Positions 36,391-45,009 of a stretch of 64,000 nt of DNA are shown piece by piece. The stretch lies in the NCBI GenBank assembly GCA_014695195.1, contig JACJNW010000028.1:806001-870000 (forward strand). The letters run 5' to 3'. Under the pieces are notes generated by a model. That model did not search any database, was not told the origin of the DNA, and saw only the letters and a program-made list of their open reading frames with translations. The first letter of the stretch is position 1. Every line of letters begins with the position of its first letter. The position numbers and the translations under genes were made by a program. Source of the stretch: Cyanobacteria bacterium FACHB-DQ100. GTDB taxonomy: Bacteria; Cyanobacteriota; Cyanobacteriia; Leptolyngbyales; Leptolyngbyaceae.

Positions 36391-36723
36391 TTAAGGCATA
36401 CTGCCGAGGCTGAGCGGAATAAGATTGCCCTCGATCGTAAGCCCAAGCAGAATTGGATCTCCAGAATGTATCGGTTTGCCAGTCAGGGCGCAACGATCGT
36501 CGGTTTGGGCGGTGGCGGAGAGGGTGGCGCGAATATCGGCGGGAGAGAGTTCCGGGGTGTAGCTGCCCGATCGCTGTTGGACGTAATTCCACAAAATTTC
36601 GCGAATGAGCGCTTGATAGCCTTGGTTGCCAGAAAGTGCTTTAAGCTGCTCCTTCAACTCACGTTCTAAACGGATGCTCGTGACTTCCATTTCCGTTGTG
36701 CTGGTGCGAGTTAAGGTGTGCAT
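36391..36723 (-). CDS. Ribbon-helix-helix-like protein with unknown C-terminal domain
   Basis: A 110-residue protein; the ATG is preceded by AAGGAG at good spacing. Residues 12-50 (MEVTSIRLERELKEQLKAL, then YQALIREILWNYVQQ) look like a ribbon-helix-helix DNA-binding motif of the Arc/CopG kind. Residues 60-110 contain CALTGKPIHSGDPILLG and end LIPLSLGSMP; I do not recognise this part. Some V-K CASTs carry small regulators, but this gene lies on the other side of the tRNA, outside the element, so linkage to it is only positional. Confidence 0.7.
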   Translation of the reverse strand: MHTLTRTSTTEMEVTSIRLERELKEQLKALSGNQGYQALIREILWNYVQQRSGSYTPELSPADIRATLSATAQTDDRCALTGKPIHSGDPILLGLTIEGNLIPLSLGSMP

Positions 36724-36803
36724 GATGGTCTCCTTACATAAGTGTGGACAGGTTTATAATACAAGTGTAGTATGTGGTTTCGTCAACGGTAAAATCTTTC
36801 GGA

Positions 36804-38108
36804 TCATTTGAGAATTGCTTCGATGCGATCGGGCTGGATTTTTCCCTGAGCCGTTCGCGGAATTTGAGCAACTTTGATCCAGCGCTTCGGCTGTTTGAAG
36901 GCGGTGAGGCGCGATCGTAGAGCGGCTTTGAGTTGGTCGATCGTAACGGTTTCATCACTTGGAACGAAAATTGCCGTCACGCTTTGCCCCCAAATCGGGT
37001 CAGATGTGCCTATGACATGGATATCCTGAACGAGGTTTGTAGATCGAACTGCCGCTTCAACTTCAATCGGGAAAATATTTTCGCCGCCACTGATGATTTT
37101 GTTGCTGTTTCGTCCGAGCAGGTGCAAAAAGCCGCGATCGTCAAAATACCCCAAGTCATCGGGAGCGAATTTCGGCTCGGTGAGCAAATTCGGGTAATAA
37201 CCGAGCATTAAGGACTTGGCTTGAATGCTGAGCTTTTGATCGACGATCGTGATTTCAGCATGAGGCAGAACGCATCCACAGCCTTGAATCCCATTGAGAA
37301 AATCGGCAGGTTTGAGTGTGGCAATTTGCGAAGCCGTTTCGGTCATGCCGTAGGTAGGCGCGATCGGTAAGTTTTGCGACCGGGCTTGTTGCAGTAAATC
37401 TGACCACGCAGGCGCACCCCCTAACAAAATCGTTTTGAATCTCGCTAACCAATTCCCTTGAGGCATTAATTGCTGAAGCTGAGTCGGAACGAGCGAGATA
37501 AAAAAGTCTTGCGGGTCGAATTGAGTCTCTAGCGTTTTCCAAGATTGAATAATGAATGTGCCGTCTGTGAGGAACGATCGCATAAATTGCATCAATCCGC
37601 TCACATGATAAAGCGGCAAGACACAGAGAGAATTAATTGATTCGACCTCAAAATATTGACAAAATCCTTGCACTGATGCAGTGAGAGTATCCCAAGTGTG
37701 CATTGCAAATCGAATTTTCCCTGAAGTTCCACCTGTTGGAATCATGACGAGTGTTTTCGTCTCCGAAAGTTGGCGATTGAAATTAAAGTCCCCCACTCGT
37801 GGGGGATTTAGGGGGCTTCCCAAGGTCTCTGAAGCTCCCGACTCTCCCCAAATCAGGGTTGGCTTAACCAACTCTAAAACCTGCTGCCACTCCGTCTCAC
37901 CCCAATCTGGATTGCACAGAAACACTTGACATGGAACCGAGCAAGCCGCAACAAACCCCGCAAGAAACTGCACCGGATCGCGATCGCACATTAAAATCAC
38001 TGGCTTCTCAATCTCCAGCAATTCCCGATACCGCAGTCGAGCCAATTCCACCAATCTCTCAACATCCGCAAAACGGAATGATTCTAATCGACTGAGAGGC
38101 TGTTCCAT
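36804..38108 (-). CDS. menE: o-succinylbenzoate-CoA ligase
   Basis: A 434-residue ANL-superfamily enzyme that adenylates o-succinylbenzoate and forms its CoA thioester in phylloquinone synthesis. ATP loop MIPTGGTSGKIRFAMHT, A5-like YGMTETASQIA, A7/A8 YFDDRGFLHLLGRNSNKIISGG seen in parts, and the C-terminal catalytic Lys in RTAQGKIQPDR. It overlaps menC by 25 bp and is the last gene of menA-menC-menE. At 37785-37819 a 35-bp dispersed repeat is inserted in frame, coding for SPLNPPRVGDF at about residues 98-108, ahead of the ATP loop, in a place where the family is variable. Confidence 0.94.
   Translation of the reverse strand: MEQPLSRLESFRFADVERLVELARLRYRELLEIEKPVILMCDRDPVQFLAGFVAACSVPCQVFLCNPDWGETEWQQVLELVKPTLIWGESGASETLGSPLNPPRVGDFNFNRQLSETKTLVMIPTGGTSGKIRFAMHTWDTLTASVQGFCQYFEVESINSLCVLPLYHVSGLMQFMRSFLTDGTFIIQSWKTLETQFDPQDFFISLVPTQLQQLMPQGNWLARFKTILLGGAPAWSDLLQQARSQNLPIAPTYGMTETASQIATLKPADFLNGIQGCGCVLPHAEITIVDQKLSIQAKSLMLGYYPNLLTEPKFAPDDLGYFDDRGFLHLLGRNSNKIISGGENIFPIEVEAAVRSTNLVQDIHVIGTSDPIWGQSVTAIFVPSDETVTIDQLKAALRSRLTAFKQPKRWIKVAQIPRTAQGKIQPDRIEAILK
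37785..37819. repeat. Dispersed palindromic repeat, copy 1, in frame inside menE
   Basis: AAAGTCCCCCACTCGTGGGG.. (35 bp), identical to the copy inside menC at 38720-38754. Core CCCCCAC TCGTG GGGG is palindromic. Encodes SPLNPPRVGDF on the minus strand without breaking the gene. Confidence 0.9.
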
Positions 38109-39040
38109 AGCTCCTCAAAGTTCTCACTGTTCAATTCATCAAACCAATGTGCCGTACCGTATCCCACGGCTCGATTGCTCAGTTCTGCTGCAAGCTGCAA
38201 TCCCATCTGTCGCCCGATCGCCGTCTCAAAAACAGTCGAAAACACAGTATCAATTTGGTGCTTCTGACAAAATTGACGAAGCTGTGACGGAAATCCAGCG
38301 ATCGCAGGCTTAATCACAAAGATTCCATGCCAGCCGCGATCGTAGCAATCTCGAAGCTGTCCAAGCGTTGCAACCGATTCATCTAATGCAATTTGAGTTC
38401 GATATTGCTGACTTAATTTCAACATAATCTCAAAATCATTTTCTCGCATTGGCTGCTCTATAAATTCGATACTGCTATAGTCATCACAAAACTCTAGCCA
38501 TTGGCGTAATTCAGATTCATTCAATCCCATGTTGGCATCGAGTCTCAACGCTGTATCTTTTGGTAATTGACTGAGTAATGATGCGATCGTTGTAATTTCT
38601 GTTTCAATCGGCGCGATCGCAATCTTCAATTTAAACGTTCGATACGCCTGGTTCCAAAGTGTTTTCCAGTCTTCCACCTGAGAAAGTAATCCACTGTGTT
38701 GAAGCACTTTCCCACCTTCAAAGTCCCCCACTCGTGGGGGATTTAGGGGGCTTCTCAACGCCATCAACGCAGCCGATTCAAACCCAAATTGACAAGCAGG
38801 AAGAGGAATCTCTCGAATCCAATTCAAATCGATCGCGCTTGGTGCATTCCGACAAAGCGCGACCGCATCCTCGATCAACTCCGAGCCAAACCACTCCAAG
38901 GGCGCAATCTCCCCAAACCCAACTTGCTCCGCTGCATCTTCCAATCGAATCAGAATTCCCTCTCGTACCGTCCAAACTCCATGATGTGTTTTCAACGGCT
39001 GACGGAATCGCCGACGATACGGGCGAAACTCAAACTTCAT
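38084..39040 (-). CDS. menC: o-succinylbenzoate synthase
   Basis: A 318-residue enolase-superfamily enzyme that dehydrates SHCHC to o-succinylbenzoate. ATG 39040 overlaps the menA stop (ATGA) and gives the normal N-terminus MKFEFRPYRRRF. Catalytic residues: TFKLKIA (Lys of KxK), RLDANMGLN (metal Asp), IEFIEQPM (metal Glu), ALDESVA (metal Asp), FVIKPAIAG (second Lys). A start at 39082 would add 14 unlikely residues. A 35-bp dispersed repeat lies in frame at 38720-38754, giving SPLNPPRVGDF at about residues 96-106, before the catalytic barrel. Confidence 0.95.
   Translation of the reverse strand: MKFEFRPYRRRFRQPLKTHHGVWTVREGILIRLEDAAEQVGFGEIAPLEWFGSELIEDAVALCRNAPSAIDLNWIREIPLPACQFGFESAALMALRSPLNPPRVGDFEGGKVLQHSGLLSQVEDWKTLWNQAYRTFKLKIAIAPIETEITTIASLLSQLPKDTALRLDANMGLNESELRQWLEFCDDYSSIEFIEQPMRENDFEIMLKLSQQYRTQIALDESVATLGQLRDCYDRGWHGIFVIKPAIAGFPSQLRQFCQKHQIDTVFSTVFETAIGRQMGLQLAAELSNRAVGYGTAHWFDELNSENFEELWNSLSVD
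38720..38754. repeat. Dispersed palindromic repeat, copy 2, in frame inside menC
   Basis: 35 bp identical to copy 1 in menE and in the same orientation, 935 bp away. The flanking bases differ, so this is insertion of a mobile or copied repeat, not gene homology. Confidence 0.9.
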
Positions 39041-39939
39041 CACGGAAGCAGAAATCCTAATCCAAACAGCAAGCCGTACCAAAAATGCAATTCAACCGCA
39101 ATCAATCGACAACGCAACAGTTTATGCGGGTGATCATAGTGAGCTTTAATCACTTGACATAAGCGTTTTGCAACCGGAAAGCTCAGTAACGACAACAGCG
39201 TCCAGAACGGAAACACTTTCAAAATTACAAACAAAATCGTCAATGCGTAAAAACTGCCACAAATCCAAGGCAAAAGTTCCGCCGATCGCTTTGCACCCAA
39301 GCGCACAACCGGAGATTTTTTACCGATCGCGGCATCATCTTTCACCTGATTAAAATGCGAACAAAACAGCACCAAACTCGTCGCGATTCCCACGCCGATC
39401 GATGCCGCAAAATTCACAGTTGACCAAGCTTTCGTTTGACTGTAATAAGCTGCCGCAAATGCCAAAGGGCCAAACGCCACGAAGCACAACGGTTCACCCA
39501 AACCTTTGTAGCTCAATCGAAAGGGTGGGCCTTGATAGACATAGCCGATCGCACAACACAGCAGAATCAATCCAATCACTGTAAAATCTTGCTGCAACAG
39601 CGCGATCGACAAAATCCCCGAAAGCCCAGCCACCAAGCAAGCGTTGGCAATCCAAAAGACGAGCGGCTTATTTCCGGTCAAGTTAACGACCGAATTCGCT
39701 TTATTCACATCGACCCCAGTTTCCGAGTCGAACACATCATTACTCAGATTTTCCCAAGCCAGGATCAAGATCGCAGACACCAAAAATACGAAGAAAATTG
39801 CTGGATTGAGCGATCGAGTTTCAGCAAACGCTACCGCAGACCCAACCCAAATCGGCATAACTGCCACACTATACATGGGCGGCTTAATCGCGGCATACCA
39901 TAATTTCTTTTTAGCAGGCTCCACCGATCGCAGGGTCAT
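39040..39939 (-). CDS. menA: 1,4-dihydroxy-2-naphthoate phytyl/polyprenyltransferase
   Basis: A 299-residue UbiA-family membrane prenyltransferase that attaches the phytyl chain to the naphthoate ring in phylloquinone synthesis. About eight hydrophobic helices; the first prenyl-diphosphate motif is ENLSNDVFDSETGVDVNKA (NDxxDxxxD), and the second is FNQVKDDAAIGKK (Dxxx). AGGAG lies 7 nt before ATG 39939; an upstream TTG at 39963 is less likely. The first gene of the menA-menC-menE operon, diverging from pcyA. It acts in the thylakoid or plasma membrane and serves photosystem I. Confidence 0.95.
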   Translation of the reverse strand: MTLRSVEPAKKKLWYAAIKPPMYSVAVMPIWVGSAVAFAETRSLNPAIFFVFLVSAILILAWENLSNDVFDSETGVDVNKANSVVNLTGNKPLVFWIANACLVAGLSGILSIALLQQDFTVIGLILLCCAIGYVYQGPPFRLSYKGLGEPLCFVAFGPLAFAAAYYSQTKAWSTVNFAASIGVGIATSLVLFCSHFNQVKDDAAIGKKSPVVRLGAKRSAELLPWICGSFYALTILFVILKVFPFWTLLSLLSFPVAKRLCQVIKAHYDHPHKLLRCRLIAVELHFWYGLLFGLGFLLP

Positions 39940-40192
39940 CCACTTGCTCCTAACTACAGCCAATGCTTGTAATAACGCACTTTTTTCAGTGTCTCACTCG
40001 GGTTTGATCAACGCGGCGATCGATTATAGAAACGTTACAGATTGTGCAAACAATTATCAAACGCTCAACCCGGAGGAGGCAGAGAAACCTTATCCCCTAC
40101 CCCCGCATCTAAAAATTCCCAGTTGCAAACTGATATCCTTGGTAAAAGAGAAGAGTGAGTAACACCTTATCCTCATTCTTCATTGATTTAAT

Positions 40193-40927
40193 ATGACTTC
40201 GATTTCGCCTTCTCTGCGCCAACAGCAACACCCTTTAATTCGCAATTTAGCCAACATGATCGAGCGCGTGTGGCAGCAACACTTAGATCTGTCACCCTAC
40301 GACCTGCCCGAAGATTTAGGCTACGTAGAAGGACGAATGGAAGGTGAAAAACTGGTGATTGAAAATCGCTGCTATCAATCGCCGCAGTTCCGCAAACTTC
40401 ATCTCGAACTGGCAAAGCTTGGAAACTCGCTGGATATCTTGCACTGTGTCATGTTTCCGCGTCCAGAGTATGCGTTACCGATGTTCGGAGCCGATCTAGT
40501 CGGCGGACGCGGCGGACAAATTAGCTTAGCGATCGCCGATCTCTCTCCAATTAGTGCCGATCGCCAACTTCCCGAAGACTATCAAACCGCACTCAACGCC
40601 GTTCCTGAAACTGAGTTTGTGCAGCGACGAGCGGTTCCAGAATGGGGTGATATCTTTTCTGATTTCTGTTTGCTGGTCCGTCCGAGCAGTCCAGAAGAAG
40701 AAGCAGCATTTTTAGAGCAAGTACGATCGTATTTAGAAATTCACTGTCAAACGGCGATCGCTACTGATCCGACTCCAGAGCAAAGTGCCGAAATTCTGGC
40801 GGGACAGCGATACTACTGCACTCAGCAGCAGCAAAACGACAAAACCCGCCGAGTGCTGGAAAAAGCCTTCGGCACAGCGTGGGCAGATCGCTACATCACC
40901 ACCGTTTTGTTTGACATGCCTGAGTAA
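40193..40927 (+). CDS. pcyA: Phycocyanobilin:ferredoxin oxidoreductase
   Basis: A 244-residue ferredoxin-dependent bilin reductase that reduces biliverdin IXalpha by four electrons to phycocyanobilin, the chromophore of phycobilisomes and many phytochromes. The catalytic pair lies in [12 protein letters not shown] and FGADLVGG: His and Asp are 17 residues apart, the same spacing as His88 and Asp105 of the Synechocystis enzyme. The C-terminal [20 protein letters not shown] block is also typical. Diverges from menA with a 250-bp spacer that holds both promoters. Confidence 0.97.
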   Translation: MTSISPSLRQQQHPLIRNLANMIERVWQQHLDLSPYDLPEDLGYVEGRMEGEKLVIENRCYQSPQFRKLHLELAKLGNSLDILHCVMFPRPEYALPMFGADLVGGRGGQISLAIADLSPISADRQLPEDYQTALNAVPETEFVQRRAVPEWGDIFSDFCLLVRPSSPEEEAAFLEQVRSYLEIHCQTAIATDPTPEQSAEILAGQRYYCTQQQQNDKTRRVLEKAFGTAWADRYITTVLFDMPE

Positions 40928-40979
40928 TGCTTCGAGGGCGCGGGGAATCTTAAACAAAGATTTCTGCGGTGCTACCACG

Positions 40980-41462
40980 ATGTTAAAAGCTAAATCGGCT
41001 CTTTCCTGGGAATGTTCGACTCAATCGGCTTTCGTGCCGCTCTCATATGAGGGTGAGATTGTTGGATTTTGCCATCCGAAAAATGCAGCAGCGATCGCCA
41101 AATCGCTCAATGAAGCAGAACTGTTTCGCAAAGCCTTGTATCTTGCGTGTTATGACCTAATCGCCCGCATGGGTGGATCATCCGATCGTGTTGGCGACCT
41201 TGTGCAGCAATATTTAGCAAAGGTTGGAAGACCCCTACAAGGAAGCGCGCTGATCGCAGTCATGCTGCGGGAACGGCAAACCGATCTAGACCTGACCGAA
41301 GAAGAGTTTGCAAAATTCTGTGATTCTTACCGCCTATCCCGCGTAGAACTCCGGGGAATCTATCAAGGTGCAGAAGTAGAAAGTCATCAACTGATTCCAC
41401 TATCTCGAATTCTCGGAAAGACCGTCGATGAAGTGATCGAAGCGTGGAAAGGAGAAGCGTAA
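40980..41462 (+). CDS. Conserved-looking cytoplasmic protein, unknown function
   Basis: A 160-residue protein (from ATG 40980, in frame with a longer ORF that would overlap pcyA and is rejected). No signal peptide or membrane helix. A mixed N-terminal half (SYEGEIVGFCHPKNAAAIAK) and a helical C-terminal half (LTEEEFAKFCDSYRLSRVEL, ILGKTVDEVIEAWKG). Not recognised. Begins 52 bp after pcyA on the same strand and could be cotranscribed. Confidence 0.65.
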   Translation: MLKAKSALSWECSTQSAFVPLSYEGEIVGFCHPKNAAAIAKSLNEAELFRKALYLACYDLIARMGGSSDRVGDLVQQYLAKVGRPLQGSALIAVMLRERQTDLDLTEEEFAKFCDSYRLSRVELRGIYQGAEVESHQLIPLSRILGKTVDEVIEAWKGEA

Positions 41463-41568
41463 CTTATATCCGCTTAAACTATCCGCTCAAACTTGTCGTT
41501 AACAGTGTTACGCGAAAGTGGTAGTGTGAGTTTAGATATTTGTCGAGACTAACTTAACAAGGTGGGCT

Positions 41569-41763
41569 ATGGCACAGCGGACTCGATTGGGAGACATCCT
41601 CAAACCTTTGAATTCAGAATACGGTAAAGTCGTTCCCGGATGGGGCACAACGCCTTTGATGGGCATTTTTATGGCGTTGTTTTTGGTCTTCCTGCTGATT
41701 ATTCTGCAAATTTATAACCAAGAACTCATTCTCAACGGTTTTGATGTGGATTGGGGCGGTTAG
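41569..41763 (+). CDS. psbH: Photosystem II protein H
   Basis: A 64-residue single-span subunit of photosystem II with the typical N-terminus [20 protein letters not shown] and one membrane helix ([20 protein letters not shown]), followed by [11 protein letters not shown]. It stabilises bicarbonate and quinone-side functions of PSII in the thylakoid. Spaced 106 bp from the upstream gene, with its own promoter presumably there. psbN, which often lies divergently next to psbH in cyanobacteria, is not visible here. A strong terminator follows. Confidence 0.97.
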   Translation: MAQRTRLGDILKPLNSEYGKVVPGWGTTPLMGIFMALFLVFLLIILQIYNQELILNGFDVDWGG

Positions 41764-41792
41764 AACGATCGCCGCATGGTTAGCATATGCGC

Positions 41793-41818
41793 TCCCGGAT
41801 TCGTCCGGGATTTTTTTT
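41793..41818 (+). terminator. Intrinsic terminator of psbH
   Basis: TCCCGGA (41793-41799) and TCCGGGA (41804-41810) pair across a TTCG tetraloop, followed by eight T. A textbook terminator. It also argues against the longer tatA reading frame that would begin at 41787. Confidence 0.92.
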
Positions 41819-41897
41819 ACGAAGCGCATTAGAGACGATCATGAACTCGACAGAACAACCTTCTAGAATAGAAGCTACCCCTTACTCGGAGATTGCT

Positions 41898-42194
41898 ATG
41901 AACTTTTTCGGCATTGGCTTACCGGAAATGGTCTTGATTTTGGTGGTTGCATTACTGGTGTTTGGTCCGAAAAAGCTCCCCGAAATCGGACGCAGCATGG
42001 GTAAAGCAATTCGCAGCTTCCAGGATGCCTCAAAAGAATTTGAAAACGAATTTAAGCGCGAGGCTGAGCAAATCACTACCGCTACGCCCCAATCGATGCA
42101 AGCGACCTTAGAAGAGAAACCAACGCTTGCCCCAGCGGAAACCGATCATGACAAAACCGACGAGCCAATTACCGCGACCGTCGAGAAAGATTAG
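41898..42194 (+). CDS. tatA: Sec-independent translocase TatA-type subunit
   Basis: A 98-residue protein: a short periplasmic N-terminus, one membrane helix (GLPEMVLILVVALLVFG), the hinge FGPKKLPEIGRSMG, an amphipathic helix, and a variable acidic tail. Length and the FGPKKLPE motif are TatA-type; TatA/TatB distinction is not certain by sequence alone. ATG 41898 is preceded by GGAG and excludes the in-frame start at 41787, which lies in the psbH terminator. Forms the pore for twin-arginine substrates. Confidence 0.93.
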   Translation: MNFFGIGLPEMVLILVVALLVFGPKKLPEIGRSMGKAIRSFQDASKEFENEFKREAEQITTATPQSMQATLEEKPTLAPAETDHDKTDEPITATVEKD

Positions 42195-42200
42195 AGTGTT

Positions 42201-42818
42201 ATGCCCGAAGTGCCTCAGTTGGCTCAATTGCCTCAAATAATTGTCGGCTTGGGAAATCCCGGCAGCAAATACGAAAATACCCGCCACAATGTCGGATTTC
42301 TCGCGCTCGATCGCCTCGCCGATCGCTGGCAAATTCGCCTCTCTGAAACGAAGAAGTTTCAGGGCTTTTTTGGAGAAGGCATGAGTCCTGCGGGCAAAAT
42401 TCGCTTGCTCAAACCGACCACCTACATGAACCTGTCTGGACAATCGATCCGGGCTGTAGTGGATTGGTACAAGCTCCCTCCCGAATCGGTGATGGTGATT
42501 TACGACGATATGGATTTACCCGTCGGTCGGTTAAGAATTCGTTTGTCGGGGTCAGCCGGGGGGCAAAATGGCATGAAATCGGCGATCTCACATCTGGGAA
42601 CGCAGCAGTTTCCTCGGTTGCGAATTGGTATCGGCAGTGCCAAGTCGAGCGAGAAAGATGCGGTATCTCATGTATTAGGCACTTTTGCGCCAAACGAGAA
42701 AAGCGCGATCGATGAAGTTTTGGACTTGACCGTGAGCGCGATCGAACTCAGCCTCAAGCAAGGGGTTGAAAAAGCGATGAGCCTTTATAACAATCAGATC
42801 GTAGAGCCGAAATCGTAA
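42201..42818 (+). CDS. pth: Peptidyl-tRNA hydrolase
   Basis: A 205-residue enzyme that releases peptides from prematurely dropped peptidyl-tRNAs. Diagnostic motifs: VGLGNPGSKYENTRHNVGF with the catalytic His and the tRNA-binding Asn, KPTTYMNLSGQSI, YDDMDLPVGRLRIR, GGQNGMKSAI. Full length. The start is 6 bp after tatA; the next gene (DUF3146) begins 11 bp after its stop, so tatA-pth-DUF3146 is likely one transcript. Confidence 0.97.
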   Translation: MPEVPQLAQLPQIIVGLGNPGSKYENTRHNVGFLALDRLADRWQIRLSETKKFQGFFGEGMSPAGKIRLLKPTTYMNLSGQSIRAVVDWYKLPPESVMVIYDDMDLPVGRLRIRLSGSAGGQNGMKSAISHLGTQQFPRLRIGIGSAKSSEKDAVSHVLGTFAPNEKSAIDEVLDLTVSAIELSLKQGVEKAMSLYNNQIVEPKS

Positions 42819-42829
42819 ATCATCCAATT

Positions 42830-43090
42830 GTGAGCAAACGTTTACCAGAAACCACTGCCCATGTCCGCATTCTCCGTCAGTCCTGGCAGCAGGGCAGCAT
42901 CGAGGGTGAAGTGCGAGCAAATGAGTATGAGTGGCAGTTTCACTGGCATTTTCGGCGCGGCTTGTTGAGTATTCAACCTTCGTTGGGGCGTGCTTTGATT
43001 AAAGAGCCGCTGGGACGATTTCTCGAAGCTAAAGACTATCAGCTTGAACCTGGTGGAGATTATTCGTTCACGATTCGAGCAGAGTTGTAG
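42830..43090 (+). CDS. DUF3146 family protein
   Basis: An 86-residue protein from GTG 42830, restricted to cyanobacteria in my knowledge of the family. Pattern TTAHVRILRQSWQQGSIEGEV, then EYEWQFHWHFRRGLLSIQPS and a C-terminal strand GDYSFTIRAEL. No known function; beta-rich, cytoplasmic. Confidence 0.75.
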   Translation: MSKRLPETTAHVRILRQSWQQGSIEGEVRANEYEWQFHWHFRRGLLSIQPSLGRALIKEPLGRFLEAKDYQLEPGGDYSFTIRAEL

Positions 43091-43183
43091 ATTTATCAAA
43101 TTTAAGATTCTTACGCGGGTCACGCGGGGTACTTCGTCGATCGTGCGTGTTAGAACAAAGCTATCCCTTTAAGAAACACGATT

Positions 43184-44014
43184 ATGGGAAGCTTTGTTAC
43201 AGTCTTTTTTACAGCGCTGGTGATTCTGGCGCTGAACGGGCTGAAGGTCGATCGAGAATATCAGCGCGGCGTGATTTTCCGGTTGGGACGTGCTAAAGGC
43301 ACAATGGGGCCTGGAATGTACTGGATTATTCCCTGGGTTGATCAGAAAGTTCAGGTAGATATTCGTACCAAAACCGTCAATATTGAACCGCAAGAAACGA
43401 TTACCGCAGATAGCGTCACTGTTCGCGTCAATGCTGTTCTGTACTATCGAATTCTTGATCCGACTAAAGCGATCAACCGTGTCGAGAATTATGAAGTGGC
43501 AGTGTATCAGGTCGCTTTAACCAGCTTAAGAAACGTGGTCGGTCAGAATATGCTGGATGAAGTGCTACAGCATCGCGACAAGATCAATTCGCGGGTTCAA
43601 GAAATTGTGGATGAGATTACTGAGCCTTGGGGAATTGTGCTAGAGCGAGTTGAGATCAAAGATGTCGAGATTCCAGCCAGTATGCAACGGGCGATGGCAA
43701 AAGAAGCGGAAGCGACACGGGAAAAGCGATCGCGCTTGATCAAAGCTTCGGCAGAACAAGAGGCATCGCTGAAACTGGCAGAAGCTTCACAGAATATGAG
43801 CCAAAATCCGGCGGCACTGGAGCTTCGACGCTTGCAAATGTTGACGGAAATTGGGGCGGAGAATAATACGACGACGATCATAATGATGCCGTCTGATTTT
43901 ATTAATGCCGCACGTCGCTTAGCAGAGCCTTCAACTTCCTCAACGAACGGGCAGGAGGCACAGCCTTTTCACCCCGAAGTTCTCTTCGGTGTGAAGAGAA
44001 CGGAGCGAGAATAG
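43184..44014 (+). CDS. SPFH/Band 7 family protein (slipin/stomatin-like)
   Basis: A 276-residue membrane-anchored protein: an N-terminal hydrophobic hairpin (SFVTVFFTALVILAL), SPFH domain (about 25-185) opening DREYQRGVIFRLGR, then a charged coiled-coil segment (AMAKEAEATREKRSRLIKAS) and a variable tail. Such proteins oligomerise as membrane scaffolds and often regulate proteases; no adjacent NfeD or FtsH-type partner is present here. Followed by a strong hairpin terminator. Confidence 0.9.
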   Translation: MGSFVTVFFTALVILALNGLKVDREYQRGVIFRLGRAKGTMGPGMYWIIPWVDQKVQVDIRTKTVNIEPQETITADSVTVRVNAVLYYRILDPTKAINRVENYEVAVYQVALTSLRNVVGQNMLDEVLQHRDKINSRVQEIVDEITEPWGIVLERVEIKDVEIPASMQRAMAKEAEATREKRSRLIKASAEQEASLKLAEASQNMSQNPAALELRRLQMLTEIGAENNTTTIIMMPSDFINAARRLAEPSTSSTNGQEAQPFHPEVLFGVKRTERE

Positions 44015-44073
44015 AGAAAGTTTTGAATTTGTGCAGCACTGCGCTCGGAGTTTGAGTAATTGATTATTCGTTG

Positions 44074-44103
44074 AACCGGTAGAGAGATTTCTACCGGTTT
44101 TTT
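44074..44103 (+). terminator. Intrinsic terminator of slipin gene
   Basis: AACCGGTAGA (44074-44083) pairs with its complement at 44090-44099, then T-run to 44103. It separates the slipin gene from the convergent peroxiredoxin-glutaredoxin gene. Confidence 0.88.
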
Positions 44104-44111
44104 GTCAACGA

Positions 44112-44840
44112 TTACGTCAGATATGCCTCTAAATCTTCAGATCCACCAACCAGTACGCCATCGACAAATACCTGCGGCACTGTAGTTGCACCCGTTACCG
44201 CTCGTAAGGTGCGAGGGCTGGCATCTCGACCCAAAATGATCTCTTCATAGTCGAGGTCATGCTCTTTCAGCATTCGTTTTGCTTTAGCGCAGAACGGACA
44301 TCCAATTTTTGTGAACAGTGAGATCGCTTTTGGTTTCTCTGCGGTTTCATTAATGTACTTCAGCATCGTGTCAGCATCTGACACTTTGAATGGGTCTCCG
44401 GGTTCGTCGGGTTCGATGAACATTTTCTCGATCGTCCCATCTTTTACGAGCATCGAATAGCGCCATGATCGTTTTCCGAATCCAAGATCGCTTTTATCGA
44501 CCAGCATCCCCATGCCGTCGGTAAATTCTCCATTCCCGTCAGGAATCATGCGGACGTTTTCGGCGTTTTGAGATTTGCACCATTCAGTCATCACAAACGC
44601 ATCATTCACAGAGATGCAAATAATATCATCGACACCATTCGCTTTGAATACCTTTGACAGTTCGTTGTAGCCAGGAACGTGCGTTGATGAACAGGTTGGT
44701 GTGAATGCTCCTGGTAGTGAGAACACAATCACTGTCTTACCTGCAAATAATTCATGGGTTGTGATGGTGACCCATTCATTGTTTTCGCGGCTGCGGAAAG
44801 TGACATTCGGAACTTTTTGCCCGGAGCGATCGATGAACAT
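44112..44840 (-). CDS. Peroxiredoxin-glutaredoxin fusion (Prx5/Grx hybrid)
   Basis: A 242-residue two-domain peroxidase. Residues 1-160 are a Prx5-type domain with the peroxidatic Cys in [16 protein letters not shown]; residues 170-242 are a glutaredoxin with the redox motif GCPFCAKAK and TVPQVFVDG. The fused glutaredoxin lets the enzyme reduce peroxides with glutathione. Known in cyanobacteria and some pathogens. Single gene, cytoplasmic, with a role in oxidative-stress defence. Confidence 0.95.
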   Translation of the reverse strand: MFIDRSGQKVPNVTFRSRENNEWVTITTHELFAGKTVIVFSLPGAFTPTCSSTHVPGYNELSKVFKANGVDDIICISVNDAFVMTEWCKSQNAENVRMIPDGNGEFTDGMGMLVDKSDLGFGKRSWRYSMLVKDGTIEKMFIEPDEPGDPFKVSDADTMLKYINETAEKPKAISLFTKIGCPFCAKAKRMLKEHDLDYEEIILGRDASPRTLRAVTGATTVPQVFVDGVLVGGSEDLEAYLT

Positions 44841-44948
44841 AAGCGCTTCTCTCTTTTTAAGTTGCTTTATTTCTTTAGAAAGCGTACTCGGAATGAGTAC
44901 GACTTGTCAAGCGTAGAACGATCGTTTTTGCCAGAACAAATGATTTCA

Positions 44949-44986
44949 CAAAAAAAGAACGATCGCCATCAAGTGCACGATCGTTC
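44949..44986 (-). terminator. Intrinsic terminator of epoxide-hydrolase-like gene
   Basis: On the minus strand GAACGATCG (44986-44978) pairs with CGATCGTTC (44965-44957), then a run of seven T. It is 23 bp past the stop at 45010. Confidence 0.85.
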
Positions 44987-45009
44987 GCGAATGACAACTT
45001 GCGGCAATA

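Noticed and set aside
41463-41568. Search for psbN next to psbH
   Set aside because: The spacer is too short for psbN and no matching frame is visible on the opposite strand.
41787-41897. N-terminal extension of the TatA ORF
   Set aside because: It starts within the psbH terminator; ATG 41898 with GGAG gives the normal TatA N-terminus.
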